Origin: Nocardioides sp. Root682
GTDB taxonomy: Bacteria; Actinomycetota; Actinomycetes; Propionibacteriales; Nocardioidaceae
Reading direction: 5' to 3'
DNA: 64,000 nucleotides
Assembly (NCBI RefSeq): GCF_001427795.1
Contig: NZ_LMHJ01000001.1
Span: 1,823,664 to 1,887,663, forward strand
The notes below the pieces were generated by a model. The model did no database searches and had not been told where the DNA came from. It worked only from the letters and a program-made list of their open reading frames with translations. Made by a program: the position numbers and the translations under genes. Positions 48,135-56,315 of the stretch are shown piece by piece. Every line of letters starts with the position of its first letter. Positions within the stretch are counted from its first letter, which is position 1.

Positions 48135-48140
48135 AGACTA
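48135..48140 (-). promoter_or_regulatory. -10 element of the hypothetical gene, overlapping a stop codon
   Basis: TAGTCT on the minus strand, six bases before ATG 48128. Its TAG is the stop codon of the preceding acetyltransferase gene. Confidence 0.5.
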
Positions 48141-48629
48141 GGCGAGCAGCTTCTGCCACCACACGACGTCGATCCAGCGGTCGTGCTTGCGACCGACCTC
48201 CCGCAGCACGCCCTGCCGCTCGAACCCGCACGCGCGATGCAGCGCCTCGCTCGCGTCATTGGGCAGGGAGATGCACGCCAGCGCCGTACGCATGCCGCCA
48301 GCAGTGAGGCGGGCCAGCAGGTCGTCGTACAGGCGCCGGCCGAGGCCGCGGCCGGCGGCGGCCGGGTCGAGATAGATGGTCACCTCGCGGGTGCCGTCGT
48401 AGGCGCCCTTGGGCCGGAAGGCCGACGAGTAGGCGAACCCGAGCACCTGCTCTCCGGAGGTCGCCACCAGGAAGTGGTCGCCCGGGTGGTCCGACGTGAG
48501 CAGGCCCTCCCACTTGGAGCGGGGTGGCGGCGCCAGGTCGAAGGTGGCGGTGCCTTCGTGGACCTCGCGGGCGTAGATCGCAGCGACGTCGTCGAGGTCG
48601 GCGTCGGTGGCCGGCCGGATGGTCGTCAC
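48138..48629 (-). CDS. GNAT acetyltransferase of the phosphinothricin (PAT) type
   Basis: 163 residues. IRPATDADLDDVAAIYAREVHEGTATFDL at the N-terminus is the PAT/Bar family signature, followed by the acetyl-CoA loop DPAAAGRGLGRRLYDDLL and CGFERQGVLREVGRKHDRW. Such proteins acetylate small amines or related compounds. GTG 48629 follows the purD stop by four bases, so it is probably co-transcribed with purD; AAGGA lies 11 bases upstream. Confidence 0.87.
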   Translation of the reverse strand: MTTIRPATDADLDDVAAIYAREVHEGTATFDLAPPPRSKWEGLLTSDHPGDHFLVATSGEQVLGFAYSSAFRPKGAYDGTREVTIYLDPAAAGRGLGRRLYDDLLARLTAGGMRTALACISLPNDASEALHRACGFERQGVLREVGRKHDRWIDVVWWQKLLA

Positions 48630-48633
48630 GTGC

Positions 48634-49917
48634 TCAGTCGTCCTTGAGGGAGGCGCCCTCGATGACGCCGAGCGGCTCGGCGGCGATGTCGGAACGGCGC
48701 TGGAGCCCGTCGAAGGAGACCAGGTCGGCTGCGGCATAGGCGCGCGCACGAGCGTCCTCGACGTCGTACCCGATGGCGCGGACGGCGAGCACACGGCCAC
48801 CGTCGGTGACCAGCTGCTGACCGTCAGGCCCGTCGACGAGCTTGCTGCCGGCGTGGATCACGTCGACGTCGGCGACGCCGTTGGCGACGCCGACCCCGGT
48901 GATGACGTCGCCCTTCGAGGAGGACTCCGGATAGCCGGCGGACGCGAGCACGACGGTCACCGACGCGCCGTCGCGGAAGGTCGGAGCAGGCGTCTCGGCG
49001 AGGCGGCCGTTGGCGGCCGCGGACAGCAGCTCACCGAGCGGGGACTCGAGAAGGGCCAGCACCGGCTGGATGTCCGGGTCGCCGAAGCGCACGTTGAACT
49101 CGATGACCCGCGGTCCGGACTCGGTCAGCGCGAGACCGACGTAGAGGCAGCCGACGAACGGCGCACCACGACGGTTCATCTCGTCCAGCGTCGGTTGTAC
49201 GACGGCCGCCATCACCGTCGACGCCAGGTCGGCCGGCGCCCAGGTCAGTGGTGAGTACGAGCCCATGCCGCCGGTGTTCGGGCCGCGGCCACCGTCGAAG
49301 ATCCGCTTGAAGTCCTGCGCGGGCTGCAGGGGGTGGGCGGTGTTGCCGTCACACACCGCGAACAGCGACACCTCGGGCCCGTCGAGGAACTCCTCGATCA
49401 CGACGCGTCCACAACCGGCCGCGTGAGCGATGGCCTCGTCGCGGTCCCGCGTGACGACGACACCCTTGCCCGCGGCGAGCGCATCGTCCTTCACCACGTA
49501 CGGCGGGCCGAACTCGTCAAGCGCAGCAGCGACTTCGTCGGCGTTCGTGCAGGTGTAGGAACCGGCGGTCGGCACACCGGCTGCGGCCATGACCTCCTTG
49601 GAGAACGCCTTCGAGCCCTCGAGCTGCGCAGCGGCACCGGACGGTCCGAACACCGCGATGCCCGCGGCCCGCACGGCGTCGGCGACACCAGCGACGAGCG
49701 GCGCCTCGGGGCCGATCACCACGAGCCCCGCACCGATCTCGACAGCGAGAGCCGCGACCGCCGTACCGTCCATCAGGTCGACGGGGTGCAGCGTCGCGAA
49801 GGCACCGATGCCCGGGTTGCCCGGCGCTGCGTGGACCTCCGTCACCGAGGGGTCGCGGGAGAACGCGAGGGCGAGCGCATGCTCGCGGCCGCCGGTGCCG
49901 ATGACGAGGGTCTTCAC
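48634..49917 (-). CDS. purD: Phosphoribosylamine--glycine ligase
   Basis: 427 residues, full length. It makes GAR from phosphoribosylamine, glycine and ATP, step 2 of purine synthesis. N-terminal GTGGREHALA, AAPGNPGI, the ATP-grasp segments PYVVKDDALAAGKGVVV and VIEEFLDGPEVSLFAV, and NVRFGDPDIQP are diagnostic. GTG 49917 is chosen because the family begins KTLVIGTGGREH and because TAGGAT lies seven bases upstream (leaderless). It is divergent from the Ser/Thr kinase gene. Confidence 0.97.
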   Translation of the reverse strand: MKTLVIGTGGREHALALAFSRDPSVTEVHAAPGNPGIGAFATLHPVDLMDGTAVAALAVEIGAGLVVIGPEAPLVAGVADAVRAAGIAVFGPSGAAAQLEGSKAFSKEVMAAAGVPTAGSYTCTNADEVAAALDEFGPPYVVKDDALAAGKGVVVTRDRDEAIAHAAGCGRVVIEEFLDGPEVSLFAVCDGNTAHPLQPAQDFKRIFDGGRGPNTGGMGSYSPLTWAPADLASTVMAAVVQPTLDEMNRRGAPFVGCLYVGLALTESGPRVIEFNVRFGDPDIQPVLALLESPLGELLSAAANGRLAETPAPTFRDGASVTVVLASAGYPESSSKGDVITGVGVANGVADVDVIHAGSKLVDGPDGQQLVTDGGRVLAVRAIGYDVEDARARAYAAADLVSFDGLQRRSDIAAEPLGVIEGASLKDD

Positions 49918-49924
49918 GACCCCG

Positions 49925-49930
49925 ATCCTA
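49925..49930 (-). promoter_or_regulatory. -10 element of purD (leaderless)
   Basis: TAGGAT on the minus strand, seven bases before the purD GTG. Confidence 0.6.
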
Positions 49931-49995
49931 GAGGTGTCGGCCGTACCCCCTTCGGGCACACTGGGCGCGACGTTCCACGACAACTCGGGAGAATC

Positions 49996-52107
49996 ATGCG
50001 CGTGCCCACTGTGGGTGAAGAGTTCGGTCGCTACCGGCTGGACCGGGTTCTCGGCCAGGGCGGGATGGGCATCGTCTTCGCCGCCACCGACCTGCGTCTG
50101 AACCGCACCGTGGCACTCAAGGTGATCACCGGCGTGCTCGCCGAGTCACCGGAGTTCCGGGCCCGCTTCCAGGCGGAGGCTGCGTCGCTGGCGCGGCTCG
50201 ACTCACCGCACGTGATCGCCATCCACGACCACGACGAGATCGACGGGACGCCGTACATCGTCACGCAGTACGTCGAGGGCGTGGACCTGTGGACGCAGAT
50301 CAACGAGCACGGCGCGATGCCGGCGAAGCAGGCCCTGCAGCTGTGCGCGCAGCTGGCGCGCGGGCTCGCCGACGCCCACCGCGTCGGGGTCATCCACCGC
50401 GACGTGAAGCCCGGCAACGTGCTCATCCGCGGCGCGGGTACCCCTGACCAGCACGCCTACCTCTGCGACTTCGGCATCGCGCGCGCCGACGGAGTCGAGG
50501 GTCCCGCACCGACCGCGACCGGCATGGTCGCCGGCACGTGGTCCTACCTCTCCCCCGACCGGACGGCCGGTGCCCCGGCGACCCCGTCCAGCGACATCTA
50601 CGCGCTCGGCTGCGTGCTGTGGGCCTGCGTCACCGGTCGCGAGCCCTACCAGGGCACCGACGTCCAGGTCGCTCTCGCCCACCAGCAGGCACCGATCCCG
50701 CGGCTGCCCGGCAACGGCCCCTTCACCGACCAGCTCAACGCGGTCGTCGAGCGCGCCCTCGCCAAGGACCCCGCAGACCGCTACACCGACGCGTCCGTGT
50801 TCCGGGCCGACCTCGAACGCCTCGCTGCGATCGCGCCGGCCGACACGCTCGACGCTCCCGTTGCCGCACCGGACGGGCCCACCGTCGTACGACCGCAGCC
50901 GGGAGGGGCCGCACCCACCGTCATCCCCGGCGGCAGGGGTTCGGTGCCGCTCCGGCACCGGCGCTGGCCGCTGTTCGTCGCGGCCGCAGCGGTGCTCGCA
51001 CTCCTCATCGGCGGCATCACCTGGCTCACCCTCCGCAACGACGACGCCGACGGCGACGACGACCGGACCGCGCCCGGGATCGCCGAGGACCTCGACGGCG
51101 ACGGCCACGGCGACGCGCTGGTCCAGCAGTCCCGCTTCGACGCCCTCAGTCCTCTGCCGAGCTGGACCCTCGCGTCCACGGGCAAGCTGTTCCAGAAGGC
51201 CCAACGCACGGCCAGTGCGATCGGGACGCCGGCGCGCGGCGATGTGGATGCGGACGGTCGCCCCGACATCGCGTGGGTCGAGGAGACCTCCGACGAGATC
51301 CTCGCCGTGCACGTCGAGCCCGGGAAGGGCGAGCCGTGGGACACCGAGGTCCGGATCGACCCCGACGCCGACCTGCAGGACTACTCGGCCCAGGTCGGTG
51401 ACGTGACCGGGGACGGCCGCAGCGACATCGTGCTGATCGGTGACGCGGGCGACGTGGACACGATCTGGGTCGCGGTGGGACGCAAGGACGGCTTCGCTGA
51501 CCCGACGCCCTGGTACAAGTCCGAGCTCGCCCAGGGGACCATCCTGATCGGCGACTTCGACGGCGACGACACCGACGACGTCCTCTACGCGGCCGACCGC
51601 GACGACGTCGCCGTCGACGCCGATCCCGAGGTCGATGACATCGCCGGCCTGGTCCGGGTGCTCGTCGCCGACGACAACGGTTTCACGGCGTCGAAGGACC
51701 TCGACCTGACCAATGCGGCCCTGGCGCCGCTCGTCTCCGACTGGTCCGTCGGGGACGTCGACGGCAACGGGGACGACGAGCTGGTCATCGTCGGGGCCAG
51801 CAACACCGGGATCATCGTCCACGACTTCGTCGACGGGGCGTTCACCGCGCAGAAGATCTGGTGGAGCGTCAGCCGGACCCAGGAGGAACGGCGCGAGGAG
51901 TACGCCAGGGACGCGCTGGCCGACGCCACCGTCTCGGATGTCGACGGCGACGGCGACGGCGACCTCGTGCAGCTGATCAACACCGAGACCGAGGCCTTCG
52001 CGCTCAGCGTGCGCATCTCGGACGGCTCGAAGTTCGCGGATGCCGAGGACTGGGGGGCCCTGGCCTGCGGGACCGAGTGCGAGGACAGCTTCGACTTCAT
52101 CGACTGA
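49996..52107 (+). CDS. Membrane Ser/Thr protein kinase with extracellular FG-GAP/VCBS propeller
   Basis: 703 residues. The kinase domain (about 12-275) has the glycine loop GQGGMG (20-25), Lys42 (VALKVI), HRD (134-136) in VIHRDVKPGN and DFG (158-160); the usual APE motif reads SPD. A proline-rich juxtamembrane part and one membrane helix (324-346) lead to an extracellular domain with six FG-GAP/VCBS-type repeats carrying DxDGDGxxD loops (DLDGDGHGD, DVDADGRPD, DVTGDGRSD, DFDGDDTDD, DVDGNGDDE, DVDGDGDGD), which likely fold as a calcium-binding propeller. There are no PASTA domains. GGGAGA precedes ATG 49996. Probably a surface sensor kinase. Confidence 0.93.
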   Translation: MRVPTVGEEFGRYRLDRVLGQGGMGIVFAATDLRLNRTVALKVITGVLAESPEFRARFQAEAASLARLDSPHVIAIHDHDEIDGTPYIVTQYVEGVDLWTQINEHGAMPAKQALQLCAQLARGLADAHRVGVIHRDVKPGNVLIRGAGTPDQHAYLCDFGIARADGVEGPAPTATGMVAGTWSYLSPDRTAGAPATPSSDIYALGCVLWACVTGREPYQGTDVQVALAHQQAPIPRLPGNGPFTDQLNAVVERALAKDPADRYTDASVFRADLERLAAIAPADTLDAPVAAPDGPTVVRPQPGGAAPTVIPGGRGSVPLRHRRWPLFVAAAAVLALLIGGITWLTLRNDDADGDDDRTAPGIAEDLDGDGHGDALVQQSRFDALSPLPSWTLASTGKLFQKAQRTASAIGTPARGDVDADGRPDIAWVEETSDEILAVHVEPGKGEPWDTEVRIDPDADLQDYSAQVGDVTGDGRSDIVLIGDAGDVDTIWVAVGRKDGFADPTPWYKSELAQGTILIGDFDGDDTDDVLYAADRDDVAVDADPEVDDIAGLVRVLVADDNGFTASKDLDLTNAALAPLVSDWSVGDVDGNGDDELVIVGASNTGIIVHDFVDGAFTAQKIWWSVSRTQEERREEYARDALADATVSDVDGDGDGDLVQLINTETEAFALSVRISDGSKFADAEDWGALACGTECEDSFDFID

Positions 52108-52123
52108 CCGCGTGCGTGGTCTC

Positions 52124-52145
52124 GACCGGCTCTGCCCAGCCGGTC
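52124..52145. terminator. Terminator hairpin between the kinase and histidine kinase genes
   Basis: GACCGGCT, loop CTGCCC, AGCCGGTC: eight-base perfect stem in the 51-base gap between convergent genes. Confidence 0.6.
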
Positions 52146-52158
52146 GCACACCGACTGG

Positions 52159-54054
52159 TCACACGCCGGGCACCCGCGGCCGGTGGGGCAGGTCCAGCAC
52201 GAAGGTCGAGCGCCGGGACCCGTCGGGCGGCAGGTAGGCCACGTCGCCCCCGTGGCTGCGGGCGATCTCGCGCACCAGGTGCAGGCCGAGACCGGTGCCA
52301 GCGGTCGGACCGGCATGCGCGAACCGCTCGAAGAGGTTCTCGACCAGCCGTCGGTCGACGCCCGCGCCGTCGTCCGAGACCAGCACCCGCGCGCCGGTGG
52401 CCGTGGGCTCGCCGCAGACCAGGACCGGTGCGCGACCGTGCCGGACGGCGTTCTCCAGGAGGTTGTCGAGCGCCTGGCCGATGCGAGCCGGATCGACCGA
52501 GAGCTCCACGTCCTGTCCGATGTCGACCACGATCCGTGCCGCCGGGTGCACGGCCCGGGCACGATCCGCGGCCCGCCCCAGGGTGTTGCGGAGCGAGACC
52601 CGCTCCGGCTGGAGCGAGAGCGCGTCCGAGCGCAGGTCCGAGGCGCTGCTGAGGTCGTGCACCAACCGTTGCAGGCGATGCGCGCTGCTCGCCATCGCCT
52701 CCAGGAGCTGGGTCCGCTCGTCGGCGTCGAGGTCGTCGCCCCGGTCCCGGAGGATCGACACCGATCCCTCCACGACCGCAGTCGGCGTGCGCAACTCGTG
52801 CGCCGTGATGGCCATCAGGTGCGCCTGCTGCTCGATCGCGCGACGGTGCTGCTCCTCATGGATGCGCTCCTGGGTCTGGTCGCGGGTGACCTTCGCGAAC
52901 CCACGGTGCCGGCCCGCGTCGTCGTACACCGCAGTGATGACCACGCTCGCCCAGAACTGGCTCCCGTCGCGCCGCACCCGCCAGCCCTCCTCGGCGTAGA
53001 CGCCATTGAGCAGCGCCAGCTCGAGGTTGCGCTCCGGGTACCTCGACGCTCGGTCGGCTTCCGGATAGAACACGCGGTAGTGCCGACCCAGGATCTCCCG
53101 CTCCGGGTAGCCCTTGATCCGCTGCGCGCCGGCGTTCCAGGTCGCGACCCGCCCCTCGGTGTCGAGCATGTAGATCGCGTAGTCGGTCACGGTGGTCACC
53201 AGGAGGCGGAACATCTCCTCGCTGCGGCGCAGCTCCACCTCGGAAGTGATGTCCTGCACCTGGGCGAAGACGTAGAGCGGCTGCCCACGCGAGTCTCGGA
53301 TCGGCGCGAGGCTCACCCGCAGGGTGTGGGCTCCCTCCTCGGAGACCAGCGGGTGCTCGAAGGTGGCGAGCTCCTGGCCCTGGTCGGAGATCCGGGACAG
53401 CGCATCGTCGAGCTGGTCCCCGTGCTGCCGGGTGAGGACGCCGTAGTCCAGGCCGACCAGGTCCTCCGCGGCGACACCGACCATCCCGGAGAGCTCGGCA
53501 TTGGCCCGCACGATGCTGCCGTTGAGCGTCAACGTGGCCATGCCGATGGCTGCCTGGTGGAAGACCTCCCGATAGCGCTCGAGGTGCTCGTCGAGCGCCG
53601 CCTGGTCACGCGCACCCGACTCGTCCACGTCGTCAGCCAGCCGGAGGCCTCCGACGGCAGGCTCGCGCCCGACCGGGGCGGCCTGCCCGACGTGCTGCCA
53701 CAGCAGTCCGGACAGCCGGTCGATCGGCGTCGACTTCTCGATGAAGTCGGTGGCGCCGAGCTCACGGGCGCGGTCGGCCAGCCCCCGCTCGTCGAAGCCG
53801 GTGTAGACGATCACCTTGGTCTCCGGCGACACCGCCAGCACCAACGGCAGTGCCTCGAGCCCGTCCATCACGGGCATCGAGGTGTCCAGCAACATCAACG
53901 TGGGCGTGTGCTCGTGGGCGAGGAGCATCGCCGCTCCCCCGTCGGCACCCTCTCCGACGACGTCGAACAGTCCGGAGGCGTTCAGCCGCGACCGCACGAT
54001 CAGGCGTAGCTCTGCGGAGTCGTCGACGATCACCACGGTGGGTCGTTTCGTCAC
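52159..54054 (-). CDS. Cytoplasmic REC-PAS-PAS histidine kinase
   Basis: 631 residues. A receiver domain (1-120, phospho-acceptor Asp57 in LMLLDTSMP, Asp11/12 in IVDDS), two PAS domains (about 160-275 and 280-395), a HisKA helix pair with His419 in ITAHELRTPTAVVEG and a HATPase domain (510-625; NLLENAVRHGR, DDGAGVD, GTGLGLHLV). No membrane segment. The receiver is at the N-terminus, so it may be fed by another kinase before its own autophosphorylation. GTG 54054 follows GAGGAGG. A partner regulator is not encoded next to it. Confidence 0.94.
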   Translation of the reverse strand: MTKRPTVVIVDDSAELRLIVRSRLNASGLFDVVGEGADGGAAMLLAHEHTPTLMLLDTSMPVMDGLEALPLVLAVSPETKVIVYTGFDERGLADRARELGATDFIEKSTPIDRLSGLLWQHVGQAAPVGREPAVGGLRLADDVDESGARDQAALDEHLERYREVFHQAAIGMATLTLNGSIVRANAELSGMVGVAAEDLVGLDYGVLTRQHGDQLDDALSRISDQGQELATFEHPLVSEEGAHTLRVSLAPIRDSRGQPLYVFAQVQDITSEVELRRSEEMFRLLVTTVTDYAIYMLDTEGRVATWNAGAQRIKGYPEREILGRHYRVFYPEADRASRYPERNLELALLNGVYAEEGWRVRRDGSQFWASVVITAVYDDAGRHRGFAKVTRDQTQERIHEEQHRRAIEQQAHLMAITAHELRTPTAVVEGSVSILRDRGDDLDADERTQLLEAMASSAHRLQRLVHDLSSASDLRSDALSLQPERVSLRNTLGRAADRARAVHPAARIVVDIGQDVELSVDPARIGQALDNLLENAVRHGRAPVLVCGEPTATGARVLVSDDGAGVDRRLVENLFERFAHAGPTAGTGLGLHLVREIARSHGGDVAYLPPDGSRRSTFVLDLPHRPRVPGV

Positions 54055-54146
54055 CGGACCTCCTCAGGGGCCACGCGGGCTCTGAAGGGACAGTCCCCCG
54101 TTACGGCGATCGCAGACGGGTTCGGCCGGGATCCTCTGACCAGGAC

Positions 54147-55430
54147 TCAGCGCAGCGGGTGCCGAACGATCGCCTGCTCGCGCTCGGGGCCGACGCCGAT
54201 GACCGAGATCCGGCCGCCGGAGCGCGCCTCGACGTACTCGACGTAGTCCTGCGCGGCCTTCGGGAGGTCCTCGAAGGTGCGGCAGCCGGTGAGGTCCTCG
54301 GACCAGCCGGGGAGGTTCTCGTAGATCGGGACGGCGTGGTGGAAGTCGGTCTGGTTGACCGGCATCTCCTCGTGACGGACCCCGTCGACGTCGTAGGCGA
54401 CACAGACCGGCACCACGTCGAGGCCGGTGAGGACGTCGAGCTTGGTGAGCACGAAGTCGGTGACGCCGTTGACCCGTGCGGCGTAGCGGGCGATGACGGT
54501 GTCGTACCAGCCGCAGCGACGCGGGCGGCCGGTCGTCGTACCGAACTCGAAGCCCTGCTTGCGCAGGAACTCCCCCTTGTCGTCGTTGAGCTCGGTCGGG
54601 AACGGGCCCTCGCCGACGCGCGTGGTGTAGGCCTTGACGATCGCGATGACCTGGTCGATCCGGGTCGGCGGGATGCCCGAGCCCGTGCACGCGCCGCCGG
54701 AGGTGGCGCTGCTCGAGGTCACGAACGGGTAGGTGCCGTGGTCGACGTCGAGCAGCGTGGCCTGGCCGGCCTCGAGCAGCACGACCTCGCCGCGGTCGAG
54801 GGCCTGGCCCAGCAGCAGCGTCGTGTCGCAGACGTACGGCGCCAGCCGCTCCGCGTGGCTGCGCAGCTCCTCGACGGTCTGCTCGACCGAGGGTGCGCGG
54901 CGGTTGTAGATCTTGGTGAGGATCTGGCCCTTGAGCTCGAGGGCGCCCTCGACCTTCTGGGTCAGGATCTTCTCGTCGAAGAGGTCCTGGACCCGGATGC
55001 CGATCCGGTTCATCTTGTCGGCGTACGTCGGACCGATGCCGCGGCCGGTGGTGCCGATCTTGCGGCTGCCGAGGAAGCGCTCGGCGACCTTGTCGACCTG
55101 ACGGTTGTAGTCGGCGATGACGTGCGCGTTGGCGCTGAGCTTGAGCTTCGACGTGTCGATGCCGCGAGCCTCGAGGCCGTCGATCTCGTGGAACAGCACG
55201 TCGATGTCGACGACGACGCCGTTGCCGATCACCGGCGTGCAACCGGCGGTGAGGATGCCGGACGGCAGCAGGTGGAGGGCGTACTTCTCGTCGCCGATGA
55301 CGACGGTGTGGCCGGCGTTGTTGCCGCCGTTGAACTTGACGACGTAGTCGACCTGGCTGCCCAGGTGGTCGGTCGCCTTGCCCTTGCCCTCGTCGCCCCA
55401 CTGGGCTCCGACGATCACGATCGCAGGCAT
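54147..55430 (-). CDS. purA: Adenylosuccinate synthetase
   Basis: 427 residues, standard length. It converts IMP and aspartate with GTP to adenylosuccinate. Signatures: P-loop [11 protein letters not shown] (residues 7-17), NAGHTVV (about 38), [14 protein letters not shown], and [25 protein letters not shown] precedes ATG 55430 by six bases; the extended upstream frame is rejected. The 215-base upstream region contains two hairpins. The histidine kinase gene lies 92 bases downstream. Confidence 0.97.
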   Translation of the reverse strand: MPAIVIVGAQWGDEGKGKATDHLGSQVDYVVKFNGGNNAGHTVVIGDEKYALHLLPSGILTAGCTPVIGNGVVVDIDVLFHEIDGLEARGIDTSKLKLSANAHVIADYNRQVDKVAERFLGSRKIGTTGRGIGPTYADKMNRIGIRVQDLFDEKILTQKVEGALELKGQILTKIYNRRAPSVEQTVEELRSHAERLAPYVCDTTLLLGQALDRGEVVLLEAGQATLLDVDHGTYPFVTSSSATSGGACTGSGIPPTRIDQVIAIVKAYTTRVGEGPFPTELNDDKGEFLRKQGFEFGTTTGRPRRCGWYDTVIARYAARVNGVTDFVLTKLDVLTGLDVVPVCVAYDVDGVRHEEMPVNQTDFHHAVPIYENLPGWSEDLTGCRTFEDLPKAAQDYVEYVEARSGGRISVIGVGPEREQAIVRHPLR

Positions 55431-55444
55431 TTGGTTCTCCTTCG

Positions 55445-55471
55445 CTCGGGACGGAGTCCCTCCGTCCCGAG
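55445..55471. promoter_or_regulatory. 12-bp hairpin in the purA leader
   Basis: CTCGGGACGGAG, three-base loop TCC, CTCCGTCCCGAG: a perfect stem ending 15 bases upstream of the purA ATG and one or two bases from its ribosome binding site. It could affect purA translation or termination. Confidence 0.55.
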
Positions 55472-55479
55472 ACGGCTGC

Positions 55480-55527
55480 TCAACGCGCCACTTGTTCTTG
55501 TGGTGGTGGTGCTGGTGGTCCTGACAT
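55480..55527 (-). other. Candidate proline-rich leader ORF upstream of purA
   Basis: Fifteen codons, [15 protein letters not shown], then TGA, between the two hairpins of the purA leader. It has no good ribosome binding site, since the hairpin at 55528-55560 ends right at its ATG. The region is also simply CA-rich repeat sequence, so coding is uncertain. Confidence 0.2.
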
Positions 55528-55560
55528 GCAAGAAGCCCCGGCAAGGACCGGGGCTCTTGC
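55528..55560. terminator. Strong intergenic hairpin, possible attenuator
   Basis: AGCCCCGG/CCGGGGCT around the loop CAAGGA, extended by GCAAG/CTTGC with a one-base bulge. It looks like an actinobacterial terminator but lies between divergent genes, so it may attenuate purA transcripts started further upstream. Confidence 0.5.
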
Positions 55561-55645
55561 GGCGACACGTTACCAAACCGAGGCGGACGCGCTAGATTTC
55601 ACAAACAAGAACACGTTCTACTTTCGATGTGCCAAGGAGAAGCAA

Positions 55646-56020
55646 GTGGCTGCCAGCAGGGAAACCATCCTCGAGACCGTCCAGAACTACGTCGACCTCG
55701 TCGCGAACGGCACCTCCGCCGAGGTCGTCGCCCTGTACGCCGACGGCGCCACCGTCGAGGACCCGGTCGGCACGGAGGTGCGCACCACCCGCGAGTCGAT
55801 CGCGGAGTTCTACGGCGCCCTCGACGGGCTCGAGCAGGAGGCGCGGATGATCCACGCGCGGGTTGCCGGCAACGAGGCCGCCTTCGCGTTCGAGCTCGTC
55901 ACCAAGGTCGGCGACCAGTCCTACACGCTCGCCCCGGTCGACGTGATGACGTTCGACGACGACGGCAAGATCCTGAGCATGCGCGCCTTCTGGTCGTCCG
56001 AGGACATGATCGTCAGCTAG
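55646..56020 (+). CDS. Ketosteroid-isomerase-like (SnoaL/NTF2 fold) protein
   Basis: 124 residues. It keeps the three key residues of bacterial delta5-3-ketosteroid isomerase at matching positions: Tyr15 (NYVDLV), Asp39 (ATVEDPVG) and Asp99 (LAPVDV), and the length is that of the enzyme. Hence a double-bond shift in a 3-ketosteroid or like compound is plausible, though no other steroid genes are in this window. GTG 55646 follows AAGGAGA by six bases. The small membrane protein gene converges 10 bases away. Confidence 0.82.
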   Translation: MAASRETILETVQNYVDLVANGTSAEVVALYADGATVEDPVGTEVRTTRESIAEFYGALDGLEQEARMIHARVAGNEAAFAFELVTKVGDQSYTLAPVDVMTFDDDGKILSMRAFWSSEDMIVS

Positions 56021-56030
56021 CGTCCCCTCG

Positions 56031-56252
56031 TCAGATCCTGGGGTCGATCCGGGGGTCCTCACCCCGACCCACGAAGGTGCCGCGCCGCCACGGCGGCGCG
56101 TAGATGAGCGACAACACGATCGCGACCAGTCCGGCCACGATCAGGATCGTGCCCAGGGCGTCCTCGTTGACGTACTTGATGTCAGCGGTGATGACGTCCA
56201 GGGCAAGGATCAGTCCGACCACGAGCAACACAATTCCTAGTCCGATGTACAT
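56031..56252 (-). CDS. Small two-helix membrane protein (DUF6458-like)
   Basis: 73 residues with two hydrophobic helices (IGLGIVLLVVGLILALDVI and LGTILIVAGLVAIVLSLIY) and a short charged C-terminus. The pattern is common in actinobacteria and resembles DUF6458; function is unknown. ATG 56252. Confidence 0.7.
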   Translation of the reverse strand: MYIGLGIVLLVVGLILALDVITADIKYVNEDALGTILIVAGLVAIVLSLIYAPPWRRGTFVGRGEDPRIDPRI

Positions 56253-56315
56253 GAGGCGGCAGTACCCGATGGGCGCCTGTCCATACGGGTGCAGGGCATG
56301 CCGAGGTCGGGCTCG

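Noticed and set aside
55480..55527. A histidine-run leader peptide upstream of purA in another frame (DHQHHHHK)
   Set aside because: The His codons come from the CAC-rich leader repeat, lie in an extension of the purA frame without its own start signal, and purA is not a histidine gene.
55608..55619. AGAAC-AC-GTTCT inverted repeat resembling a LexA box upstream of the KSI-like gene
   Set aside because: LexA boxes of actinobacteria have four bases between GAAC and GTTC; here the spacing is two, and the neighbouring gene has no DNA-repair role.
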